From Inhella inkyongensis (GTDB taxonomy: Bacteria; Pseudomonadota; Gammaproteobacteria; Burkholderiales; Burkholderiaceae_C), in assembly GCF_005952805.1 (NCBI RefSeq), contig NZ_CP040709.1, positions 1 to 64,000 of the forward strand: a stretch of 64,000 nt of DNA, given 5' to 3'. Of this stretch, positions 46,889 to 54,880 are shown one piece after another. The notes under the pieces are model-generated. The model made no database searches. It saw only the letters and a program-made list of their open reading frames with translations, and was not told the origin of the DNA. The position numbers and the translations under genes are program-made. How positions within the stretch are numbered: position 1 is the first letter of the stretch; the number at the start of each line of letters is the position of its first letter.

Positions 46889-47752
46889 ATGCCTATGCTT
46901 CGACTCGTCGCCTGTACTTGGTTGATCCTGGGTGCAACGACACCCTGCCTCGCGCAGGAAGTCGCTCCGGCTGCAGATACCGTGGTGCTGAAAGCCGGCA
47001 GCCAATCCCTTTCAAAGGCCGACTATGAGCGTCTGGTGCCGGGCTTTGACCGTCATGCTGGTGCCCCACTGACCAGCGGAGACATCCGGTCGCAGCAGGC
47101 AGGCAAAGAAGTTGGCCGTCTCCTGGCCTTGGCCGACGAAGCCAAACGACGCGGACTGGACCAAGAGGCTGAACTGGCCGCATTGATCAAGGTGCGCACC
47201 TACACCTTGATGGCCAATGCCCTACTGGCCCGCTTGGTGGCCGAGATGAAGCGGGACGAAGCAGGCACCCGGGCCTATTTCGAGCAGCACAAGCACGAAT
47301 ACACCGAGCTAGAGGTGCGCCACATCCTGATTCGGCATCGCGCCTCAGACACGGCCAATGGCAAGTCCAAAGCTCATCCGCGCAGCGAAGCGGCGGCGAA
47401 GGCCCTGGGAAACAAATACTTGGCTGAGCTACACAAGGGCGCTGACTTCGGCCAGCTGGCGCGCAAGGTCTCGGACGACACCTTGACCCGCGCCCAGGGC
47501 GGCAACCTGCCCGCCTTCTCCCGAGGTGCCATGAGCAGTGAGTTCGAGGCCGCCGCCTTTGCATTGGCTCCTGGCGAGATCGGCCCTCTGGTGCGTACCG
47601 CACACGGCTACCACCTGATTCAGCTCCAGGCCAAGCGACCCTTTGCCTTTGAGCGCGTGCGCAGCACGCTGGAATTCGCCCGCGCGCGCGAGGCCATCGA
47701 GCGCATTGCCAACGCCGAGGTCGAGCTCAATACGGCCTACTTCAAACCCTAA
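46889..47752 (+). CDS. Exported parvulin-type peptidyl-prolyl isomerase
   Basis: The 287-residue protein has a signal peptide, an N-terminal SurA/EpsD-like helical part and a parvulin domain (LEVRHILIRHRAS, GADFGQLARKVSDD, GGNLPAFSRGAMSSEFEAAAF, PLVRTAHGYHLIQL). It should assist folding of exported proteins. EpsD-type parvulins accompany exosortase/exopolysaccharide systems, which may link it to the nearby PEP-CTERM-like gene; that link is inference. AGGAATC precedes the ATG. Confidence 0.88.
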   Translation: MPMLRLVACTWLILGATTPCLAQEVAPAADTVVLKAGSQSLSKADYERLVPGFDRHAGAPLTSGDIRSQQAGKEVGRLLALADEAKRRGLDQEAELAALIKVRTYTLMANALLARLVAEMKRDEAGTRAYFEQHKHEYTELEVRHILIRHRASDTANGKSKAHPRSEAAAKALGNKYLAELHKGADFGQLARKVSDDTLTRAQGGNLPAFSRGAMSSEFEAAAFALAPGEIGPLVRTAHGYHLIQLQAKRPFAFERVRSTLEFARAREAIERIANAEVELNTAYFKP

Positions 47753-47788
47753 GGAGCCTGGCCTCCTTAGGGCCGCCACATCACGGGA

Positions 47789-48448
47789 TCAAGGCAGCTG
47801 GAGGCTCTTAGCCAGCTTTTCGAGCTTAGGCGCCATATCCTCGTGCACGCTGGCGGTGTAGCCCTTCAAATTGGCGACGGCCCGCATGTTCCGGCTGGCC
47901 AAGTAAAGCTGGTCAATGCTCAGGGCCTCATAAATTTGCGGCTGCGCCCAGGGTCGGTGATCCGTGCCCTGCACCTGGACCAAGGTTTGATCCTGCACGG
48001 CCTGAATGCGCACCAGGGAGGCATAGGTTTCGGTCAAATCCTGCAGCTCTTTGGTGCCCAGATGGCGCGGAAGGCCCAGAGACTTGGCGCTGTCCCAAGC
48101 ACCGGTGCGAAAGTTCAGCTCGGCGCCCATGCGATCCGGGCGCTGCGGCGTTGGCGCCTGGGCCGCACGCTTCTGCGCCCGCGCCAGGACCAGCTCGTCC
48201 ATATAGGCCTGCGTCTCGTTCCAGTATCGGGCCGTGTCTGCGGCAATGGCCTGGTTGTCACGCAACACCTTGGCATTGGCCAGCAGCTCAGCGCGCACCC
48301 CCTCCAAGGCCTGACCCGCGATCTTGAGCTCATGCCGATGCTCGCGCCACTGTTCCAGGGCCAGAGCCATCAACAGGCCCAGAAAAGTCGCAAACAGATG
48401 CTCGGCGAATTGCTTGACTTGGTGCGGAATATGAGGGTGCAGGGACAT
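47789..48448 (-). CDS. Single-pass membrane protein, unknown
   Basis: The 219-residue protein has one membrane helix near the N-terminus (AEHLFATFLGLLMALALEQW), followed by a long helical periplasmic or cytoplasmic part (ALEGVRAELLANAKVLRDNQ). I do not recognise a named family. ATG 48448 was chosen for the family-like start MSLHPHIPHQV; the frame is open upstream. Confidence 0.68.
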   Translation of the reverse strand: MSLHPHIPHQVKQFAEHLFATFLGLLMALALEQWREHRHELKIAGQALEGVRAELLANAKVLRDNQAIAADTARYWNETQAYMDELVLARAQKRAAQAPTPQRPDRMGAELNFRTGAWDSAKSLGLPRHLGTKELQDLTETYASLVRIQAVQDQTLVQVQGTDHRPWAQPQIYEALSIDQLYLASRNMRAVANLKGYTASVHEDMAPKLEKLAKSLQLP

Positions 48449-48549
48449 GGTGAACAGCCTCTTGGAGGCCGGCAGTATGGCGGAGCAAGGCCCACCATGA
48501 CCTTTGCCATTCCCCATTGCCCGCCCGACTTAGAGCCGGCTCCGCTGGA

Positions 48550-49590
48550 TCAGGCCACCACGCGCAACCCTTGCCCTGCCACCACCCGACCCACCACCGC
48601 CGCGCGCACAAAGCCGTGGCGCGCAAAGCAGGCCTGCACCTCGGCCAAGGCCTCGGGCGCGCAGCTGACGAGCAGACCGCCGCTGGTCTGCGGGTCGCTG
48701 AGCAGGGCGCGGTCGATGTCGGCCAAGCCCTCGGGCAGCGTCACGTCAGCGCCATAGGCGGCCCAGTTGCGGCCGCTGGCGCCGGTGATGAAGCCCTGGC
48801 CCGCGAGCTCGCGCACGCCGGGCAACAGGGGCACGGCGGGCCAGTCGATCTCGATGCCGACCTTGGCGCCGCGCGCCAGCTCCAGCGCGTGGCCAGCGAG
48901 GCCAAAGCCGGTGATGTCGGTCAGCGCGTGCACGCCGTCAATGGCGGCCAGCTCCGGGCCCGGCGTGTTGAGCTGGGTGGTGGCGCCGATCATTTCGGCA
49001 TAGCCCTCGGGGCTGAGCTGCTCCTTCTTGAGCGCCGCCGAGTAGATGCCCACACCCAGCGGCTTGCCCAGCACCAGCACATCGCCGGGGCGGGCATCGG
49101 CGTTGCGCTTCACGCGACTGGGGTGCACCAGGCCCAGCGCCACCAGGCCGTAGATGGGCTCGACCGAATCGATGGTGTGGCCGCCCGCGATCGGGATGCC
49201 CGCCGCGCGGCAAACCGAGGCGCCGCCTTCGAGGATGCGGCCAATCGTCTGGGTGGACAGCTGCGCAATCGGCATGCCCACCAGGGCCAGCGCCAGGATG
49301 GGCCGGCCGCCCATGGCGTAGACATCGCTGATGGCATTGGTGGCGGCGATGCGGCCAAAGTCGAAGGGGTCATCGACGATGGGCATGAAGAAGTCCGTCG
49401 TCGCGATCAGGGCCTGCTCGTCGTTCAACTTGTAGACGGCGGCGTCATCGGCGGTCTCGATACCGACCAGCAACTCGGGCGGAATGGGGAAGCCGGTGCT
49501 ACCGCGCAGGATCTCGCTGAGCACGCCCGGGGCGATCTTGCAGCCGCAGCCGCCACCGTGGCTGAGGGAGGTGAGGCGGGGTTCGGTCAT
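48550..49590 (-). CDS. senC: Selenide, water dikinase homologue (selenophosphate synthase), SenC/SelD
   Basis: This 346-residue enzyme makes selenophosphate from selenide and ATP. The Gly-rich loop HGGGCGCKIAP carries the catalytic Cys 15 and Lys 18 (Cys 17 and Lys 20 in E. coli SelD); it uses Cys, not selenocysteine. ATTDFFMPIVDDP and GGHTIDS bind Mg-ATP. Next to senB it fits SenC of selenoneine biosynthesis, but it could equally supply MnmH. Its ATG overlaps the senB stop by four bases. Confidence 0.9.
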   Translation of the reverse strand: MTEPRLTSLSHGGGCGCKIAPGVLSEILRGSTGFPIPPELLVGIETADDAAVYKLNDEQALIATTDFFMPIVDDPFDFGRIAATNAISDVYAMGGRPILALALVGMPIAQLSTQTIGRILEGGASVCRAAGIPIAGGHTIDSVEPIYGLVALGLVHPSRVKRNADARPGDVLVLGKPLGVGIYSAALKKEQLSPEGYAEMIGATTQLNTPGPELAAIDGVHALTDITGFGLAGHALELARGAKVGIEIDWPAVPLLPGVRELAGQGFITGASGRNWAAYGADVTLPEGLADIDRALLSDPQTSGGLLVSCAPEALAEVQACFARHGFVRAAVVGRVVAGQGLRVVA

Positions 49591-50546
49591 GGTGAGTTCT
49601 CCAACAGCTGCTGAACCAGCATCAGCAGGGCATTGCGTTCGTGAATGGGGTCAAAGGCCTGCGCGCGTTCCGTGGCCAGCTCGCTCCAGGCCGGCAGTAT
49701 GGTGGGATCGTCGCGCAGGCGCAGGAGCTGCCGCGCCAGACCCTGCGCGTCACCGGGTTCGAACAGGCCCGGCCAGTCGGCACCCAGCAAGCCGGTGTTG
49801 CCGGCGATGCGCGAGGCCAGCACCGGCGTGCCCGAGCGCAGCGCTTCCATCACCACATGGGCGCCGCCTTCCAGCCGACTGGGGTGGATGAGCAGATTGG
49901 CGCGCGCGATGCGCCGCCGCGCCTCGGCATGCAGGCGCGAGCCCAGCCAGCGGTAGTGGGGGCAGTCGCGCATCAGCTGCAGGGCCTCGGCGCCCAGCGC
50001 CGGATCGAGTGCGGCGCCCAAATGATCGATGCGCACGTCGCTGCGATCCGCCAGCTGCCGCACGGCGGCAAACAGGGTGCGCGGGTCCTTTTCGGCGCGC
50101 AGATGCCCGACCACCACGGCACGCAGAGTGCGCCTAGGGCGCGGCCCGCCCAGATGAGCGGCGCAGGACTGCAGGATGACCTGGGCCTTGCCGCGCAACG
50201 TCGGGGGCAGGGCAGCCGCTCCCTCACGGTTCAGCAGCACCAAGGCATTGGCGCGCGCCAGACTGGCCTGTGCGGCGGCATCGTGCTGAATGTCGGCATA
50301 CAGATCCGTGCCAGTGAGCACCAGGACCACCGGCCGGTCTGCCGGCCACGCAGCGATGCTGGAGGCGGACTTGCGCGCATGCAAGGCCAGCAGCAGCTCG
50401 CCCTCGGCATCGCCGGCGCGCCACTCGGCGCCGAGGCGCACCCGGTACAGCGGCGCCAGCAAGCGCGCGTAGCGTCGCGCGGTCTGCCAGTTGCCGTTGT
50501 TGGCATCGGCCAGGGCCGGGGTGACGAGAACGATGCGAGGCTTCAC
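49587..50546 (-). CDS. senB: Selenosugar synthase SenB (GT4-like glycosyltransferase)
   Basis: SenB joins selenophosphate-derived selenium to a UDP-N-acetyl sugar, giving a selenosugar. The 319-residue protein starts with the diagnostic VTPALADANNGNWQTARR, followed by a GT-B fold (VVVGHLRAEKDPRTL, HPSRLEGGAHVVMEALRSG). It precedes senC with a four-base overlap and is divergent from senA with an 11-base gap. The start is GTG at 50546. The function follows the characterised SenB family. Confidence 0.88.
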   Translation of the reverse strand: MKPRIVLVTPALADANNGNWQTARRYARLLAPLYRVRLGAEWRAGDAEGELLLALHARKSASSIAAWPADRPVVLVLTGTDLYADIQHDAAAQASLARANALVLLNREGAAALPPTLRGKAQVILQSCAAHLGGPRPRRTLRAVVVGHLRAEKDPRTLFAAVRQLADRSDVRIDHLGAALDPALGAEALQLMRDCPHYRWLGSRLHAEARRRIARANLLIHPSRLEGGAHVVMEALRSGTPVLASRIAGNTGLLGADWPGLFEPGDAQGLARQLLRLRDDPTILPAWSELATERAQAFDPIHERNALLMLVQQLLENSP

Positions 50547-50557
50547 GGGTTAGGCTG

Positions 50558-51700
50558 ATGAGTATGAACAGTGTCGCCGTAAGCAGTTCACGCCAAGCCG
50601 GCCCAGCCGAATTGACCCAGCTGTGGCAGGCCCTGCGTGCTGAACTGCTGTCCACGCACGCCCAACTGCCTCGCACGCTACCCCTGCGCTCCGAGTGGAA
50701 CCCGCCCGCTTGGGAGCTGGGCCATGTGGCCTGGTTTGCTGAACGCTGGACCCTGCGCCAGCCCGAGCCCGAGCGCGGTGCGGCCGCCGACCCGGACGCC
50801 GCCCTGCCCCCGGGGCACTGTGCGGATGAGTTCTTCAACAGCAGCCACGTGCCCCATGACAGCCGCTGGAGCCTGGACCTGCCCGACCCCCTGCCGCTGC
50901 TGGACGCGCAGTTGCAGGCCAGCCTGGCGCGCCTGGCGCAGCAGCCGCACGAGGACGCCGCGCTTTACCTGTACCGCCTGGCGGTGATGCACGAGGCCCA
51001 GCATCTGGAAGCCGCCTGGATGACCCTGCGCGCCCTGGGCCGGCGTTTGCCCGCGCCCAGCGCCCGGTCGCCGGGTGGCGAGCTGTCCATCGAGGCCCAG
51101 CGCGTGGTGTTGGGGGCGCGCGGCCCCGGCTTCGCGTTTGACAACGAGTTCGCCGCGCACAGCCAGCCGGTGGCGGCCTTTGCCATCGACCGCCGGCTGC
51201 GCCGCTGGGGCGAGGTGCTGCCCTGGGTGGAATCGGCCTACCGCGACAACCGCCACTGGAGCCTGGCCGGCCTGGCCTGGCGCGCCAGCCGCCCTCACCC
51301 ACAGGGCCTGCAACACCAGGGCTCGCACTGGTGCGGCCCAGACGGACAGGCCTTGGACCTGGACGCCCCGGCCGAAGGCCTGAGCGCCTTCGAGGCCGAG
51401 GCCTGGTGCGCCTGGGCCGGCCGACGCTTGGCTGGGGAGGCCGAGTGGCAGGCCGCCTGCGCGCACCCCGACTTCGAGTGGGGCGAGCTGTGGGAGTGGA
51501 CGGCCGATGCTTTTGCCCCCTTCCCGGGCTTCACGCCCCACCCCTACCGCGACTACTCCCAGCCCTGGTTCGATGGCCAGCACCGCCTGCTCAAGGGCGC
51601 CAGCCGCTGCACCCCGGCAGTGCTGGTGGCGCCCAGCTTGCGCAACTTCTATTTGCCTGGGCGGAGCGATGCGATGGCGGGGCTGCGGAGTTGTGCGTAG
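50558..51700 (+). CDS. senA: Selenoneine synthase SenA (EgtB-like)
   Basis: SenA forms the C-Se bond between hercynine and the selenosugar, using non-heme iron and oxygen. The 380-residue protein has an N-terminal DinB-like half with iron ligands H56 (WELGHVAWF), H145 and H149 (MHEAQH), and a C-terminal FGE-sulfatase half (AEAWCAWAGRRLAGEAEWQA, GELWEWTAD, KGASRCTP). By sequence alone it could be an EgtB-type sulfoxide synthase; the senB-senC neighbours favour SenA. A second in-frame ATG lies at 50564. Confidence 0.87.
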   Translation: MSMNSVAVSSSRQAGPAELTQLWQALRAELLSTHAQLPRTLPLRSEWNPPAWELGHVAWFAERWTLRQPEPERGAAADPDAALPPGHCADEFFNSSHVPHDSRWSLDLPDPLPLLDAQLQASLARLAQQPHEDAALYLYRLAVMHEAQHLEAAWMTLRALGRRLPAPSARSPGGELSIEAQRVVLGARGPGFAFDNEFAAHSQPVAAFAIDRRLRRWGEVLPWVESAYRDNRHWSLAGLAWRASRPHPQGLQHQGSHWCGPDGQALDLDAPAEGLSAFEAEAWCAWAGRRLAGEAEWQAACAHPDFEWGELWEWTADAFAPFPGFTPHPYRDYSQPWFDGQHRLLKGASRCTPAVLVAPSLRNFYLPGRSDAMAGLRSCA

Positions 51701-52076
51701 CGCAGCTGTGCTTCGCGCGGGTCCGCTTGCTGCGCAAGAGCCCGCCGGGATGTCGTCCCGGCAGCCGACCTCCTTTCTTGCTCGTGCAAGAAAGAAGGCA
51801 AAGAACACGCGCCCGCTCCGCTGTCCCCGACCTGCGGTCGGGGATGCCCTGTGCTGCTCACGTCTTGGGCCGACGGGGCGGAACGCACTGCGTTCGCGTT
51901 GCTCACTCCGTTTGAACGGCCGCCCCGAGCCAGAAGGGGATGCGCGCTGCGCGCGCGGCCCAAGCCGCTGCGCTGCTCGGCAGCTACGGAGGGCGAGCAG
52001 CCAACAGCCATGAAACGGCGCAACGGTTGAAGTTCAGATTGCCCGGCGGGCTGCTTCGAGCGACATCAGGCCTCAT
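51701..52076. repeat. Non-coding hairpin cluster between convergent senA and egtD
   Basis: This 376-base gap has no convincing gene. Three strong hairpins are present: GCCGGGA/TCCCGGC (51744-51762), CTTTCTTGC/GCAAGAAAG (51773-51794) and TCCCCGACC/GGTCGGGGA (51824-51844). The second, AT-containing one could terminate transcription in both directions. From memory, similar hairpin strings recur in Burkholderiales intergenic DNA; that was not searched. Confidence 0.6.
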
Positions 52077-53039
52077 CTACTCAGAGGCCAAAAAAACCGC
52101 AAAGCGCTCTTCTGGATCGCACCAAGCCTGGGCCTGGCCCCAGCCGACCGCGTGCAGCAGCGCCTCAAAGTCCGGTACGGTCCATTTGTAGGCGTTCTCG
52201 GTGTGGATGCGCTCACCCGCGGCGAAGCCGCGCTGATGCCCGCCCCAGTTCACCCGCAGCGCCTGCTGCGCCTCCAGGTGCATTTCCACCCGACCCAAGT
52301 CGGCGTTCCACAGCGCGCGATGGCGCCACTGGTGGGGATCGAAATCTGCGCCCAGCAAGCGATTCAGGTGCCGCAGCAGATTCAGGTTGAAGGCGGCTGT
52401 CACGCCCAGCGCATCGTCATAGGCGGCCTGGTGTTCCGCCGGCGTCTTGCGCAGATCCACGCCGATCAAGAGCGCGCCACCACGCGCCAGCAGCCGCGCT
52501 TGACCCAAGAAGCGACGGGCCGAATCGGGGTCGAAGTTGCCGATGCTGGAGCCCGGATAGAACACCAGGCTGCCGGGCTGGCTGATGGAGTCCGGCAGGG
52601 CCAGTTCGGCAGAAAAATCCAGCCCCACCCCGATCAACTCCCGCTCCGGGTGGGCACGCTGCAAGCACTGCAGGCTGCGCCGCAAAAAGTCCACCGAGAT
52701 GTCCACCGCCACATAGCGGCCGGGGTCGCACAGCGCGAACAGGGCCTCGCCCTTGGCGCAACTGCCTGCGCCCAGGTCGATCAGACAAGGCTGCTGCGGC
52801 AGACAGGCGCGCAGGGCACGGCCAAGAGCCTCTTGATGCATCGCCAACGCGGCCGCCTCGGTGCGGCGCAGGTCGTACTCGTCCAGCTCGGTGATGGCAT
52901 CGAACAAATGCGAGCCCAGCGCGTCGTAAAACAGCTTGGGGTGGCAGTGGGCCTGTGGCGCCAGCAATCCGGCCTCGGCTTCCGCCGCCAAGGCCTTGGG
53001 GCACAGACTGCTGAGGGTGTGAAAGACCGGTTCACGCAT
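52077..53039 (-). CDS. egtD: L-histidine N-alpha-methyltransferase EgtD
   Basis: EgtD trimethylates histidine to hercynine, the shared precursor of ergothioneine and selenoneine. The 320-residue length is standard. The SAM site is LIDLGAGSCAKGEALF; substrate-region motifs include YDALGSHLFDAITELDEYDLRR, FYPGSSIGNFDP and VDLRKTPAEHQAAYDD. ATG 53039 fits the family start. It lies convergent to senA across the hairpin cluster, completing the selenoneine gene set. Confidence 0.93.
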   Translation of the reverse strand: MREPVFHTLSSLCPKALAAEAEAGLLAPQAHCHPKLFYDALGSHLFDAITELDEYDLRRTEAAALAMHQEALGRALRACLPQQPCLIDLGAGSCAKGEALFALCDPGRYVAVDISVDFLRRSLQCLQRAHPERELIGVGLDFSAELALPDSISQPGSLVFYPGSSIGNFDPDSARRFLGQARLLARGGALLIGVDLRKTPAEHQAAYDDALGVTAAFNLNLLRHLNRLLGADFDPHQWRHRALWNADLGRVEMHLEAQQALRVNWGGHQRGFAAGERIHTENAYKWTVPDFEALLHAVGWGQAQAWCDPEERFAVFLASE

Positions 53040-53110
53040 AAGCAGTGCCTCAAGCCGCGATACCGCAGTGTGCCCTGGCGACAATGCCGCCATGGCCGCC
53101 CCCTCCCACC

Positions 53111-54868
53111 ATGCACACACTCCGTCTTGAGGGCGGGGCGGAGCCGGTGTTCTCGGGCCTGCGGCTGAAGCCCAGCTGGCAGCCGGCCCAGGTGCAACAG
53201 CGCCTGCGCATGGCCTTGTTGGTGTCGCTGATCGCCCACGGCTTGCTGCTCAGCCTGAGCCTGGGAGGACAAGGCGGTGGCTTACCCGGCTTTGCATTGC
53301 CCTGGCAGGAGCGGCGCGCCCAGGCTCCCTTGGGAACCGAGCCTGAGATCGTGCTGCAACCCCGAGCGTTGCCGTCGCCGGCTCCCACCTCAACCCGCAC
53401 GTCGACACCCCCAGCCGAGGCCGACCCGGCGCCCACTCCAGCCCCACCGCTGGAAAGCCTGATCCTGGTGCCGACGCTGAGTGCAACCGTCACCCTCGAG
53501 CCGCTCGCCATAGAGCCCGGTGAGCCAGCGCGGGTTGAGCCCGAAACGCCAAAGACCCCGCAGCGCACCCGCCCGGCTACGACGCAGCCCACCGAACCCG
53601 CACCCACCCCGGCCACCGAGCCCCAGCCCGAGGAGGCCGCGGAGCCCAGCGCACCCGCCATCCTCGCCATGGCCGTGCCCGAGGCCGCCCAGCGTCCCCG
53701 CCCGCGCGCCAGCTTGGCCGCCCCCCAGCTGGCGGCCTCCAGCCCCCTGGCCTCGCTGGGCATGGCCCCGGCCCTGGACAGCGCACAACTCGAAGCCAGC
53801 GCCCAAGCCGCCGAAGCCCTGCGCCAACAAGCCCTGGCCCGCGAACAAGCCCAGCGCGAGGCAGCGGCTCGGGCCGAGGCCGAGCGCAAGCAGGCCCAGG
53901 AGCTGGCCAAGGCGCAGGCCGAGCGCGAAGCCACAGCCCAGGCCGAGGCCGCACGCCTGGCCGCCGCGCGGGCCGAGGCCGAGCGCCTGCGCGCGCTGGA
54001 ACAAGAGCAGCTGCGTCAACAAGCCCTGCGCGCGGCGGAAGCCGAACGCCGCCGGGTGCAGGAGCAAGAACAAGCCCAGGCTTTGGCGCGCGAGCAAGCC
54101 CTCAAACAGGCCCAGGCCCAGGCGCAAGCACAGGCACAGGCAGAGGCCCGCCTGCAGGCGCAGCGCGAAGCGGCGGCACAGGCCGAGGCCGCACGGCAAG
54201 CCAGCGCCCGCGCGGAGGCCGAGCGTCAGCAGGCCTTGGAGCAGGCACGTCAACAAGCAGCTGCACAGGCCGCTGCACAGGCCGCTGCACAAGCCGAGGC
54301 CGCGCGCCAACTTGCTGCACAGCAGGCCGCACTTCAAGCCGCACAACAAGCGGCCCAGCGCGCCGCCGAGGACGAACGCCGCGAGGCCGCACGCCGTGCC
54401 ATGGGTCGGCAGCTGGATGCCGAGGCCGTCCAGCGGGATTCCCAAGCACGCATGACGCCGGCGCCGCTCAACGCCCCGGACACACGGCCCTCGTCCTGGT
54501 CGAGCCAGCGACGTGGCCGGCTCTTGGGCCGCAGCGACCCCAATGCAGACTTGGTGCAGTACGCCGAGGCCTGGGCGCGCAAGATCCAGCTCAATCTGCC
54601 ACCCGAGTCCCTGCGCGAACTGAGCGGCTACGCCAACCAAGGCCCGCATCCAGCGCCGCTGGTCACGGTGGCGGTGCGCCAGGATGGCTCGGTCGAGTCC
54701 ATCCAGTTCGTCGTCTCCAGCGGTCGGCCCGAGGTGGACGCAGCGATCCGCCGCATCGTCCAGGCCCAGGCGCCTTATCCGGCCTTCGGCCCCAATCTGG
54801 CGCGCGCCTTCGATGTGGTGGAGATCCGCCGCGCCTGGGTGTTCAGCAGCACGCTCTCGCTGCAGTAG
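53111..54868 (+). CDS. TonB/TolA-like envelope-spanning protein with long coiled coil
   Basis: The 585-residue protein has a TonB-like N-terminus with a membrane helix (MALLVSLIAHGLLLSLSLGG), a Pro-rich segment (~75-200) and a 220-residue Ala/Glu/Gln coiled coil resembling TolA (~230-450). The C-terminal TonB-like domain has PLVTVAVRQDGSVESIQFV and PYPAFGP. No ExbB/ExbD is nearby. It could transduce energy or bridge the envelope. The coding repeats are highly regular. It is convergent with the next gene. Confidence 0.78.
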   Translation: MHTLRLEGGAEPVFSGLRLKPSWQPAQVQQRLRMALLVSLIAHGLLLSLSLGGQGGGLPGFALPWQERRAQAPLGTEPEIVLQPRALPSPAPTSTRTSTPPAEADPAPTPAPPLESLILVPTLSATVTLEPLAIEPGEPARVEPETPKTPQRTRPATTQPTEPAPTPATEPQPEEAAEPSAPAILAMAVPEAAQRPRPRASLAAPQLAASSPLASLGMAPALDSAQLEASAQAAEALRQQALAREQAQREAAARAEAERKQAQELAKAQAEREATAQAEAARLAAARAEAERLRALEQEQLRQQALRAAEAERRRVQEQEQAQALAREQALKQAQAQAQAQAQAEARLQAQREAAAQAEAARQASARAEAERQQALEQARQQAAAQAAAQAAAQAEAARQLAAQQAALQAAQQAAQRAAEDERREAARRAMGRQLDAEAVQRDSQARMTPAPLNAPDTRPSSWSSQRRGRLLGRSDPNADLVQYAEAWARKIQLNLPPESLRELSGYANQGPHPAPLVTVAVRQDGSVESIQFVVSSGRPEVDAAIRRIVQAQAPYPAFGPNLARAFDVVEIRRAWVFSSTLSLQ

Positions 54869-54880
54869 TTGGCACCTGCT

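Noticed and set aside
53900..54360. Regular repeats that might be a CRISPR or minisatellite
   Set aside because: They are codon-periodic Ala/Gln/Glu repeats of a coiled coil inside a continuous reading frame, with no spacer structure.
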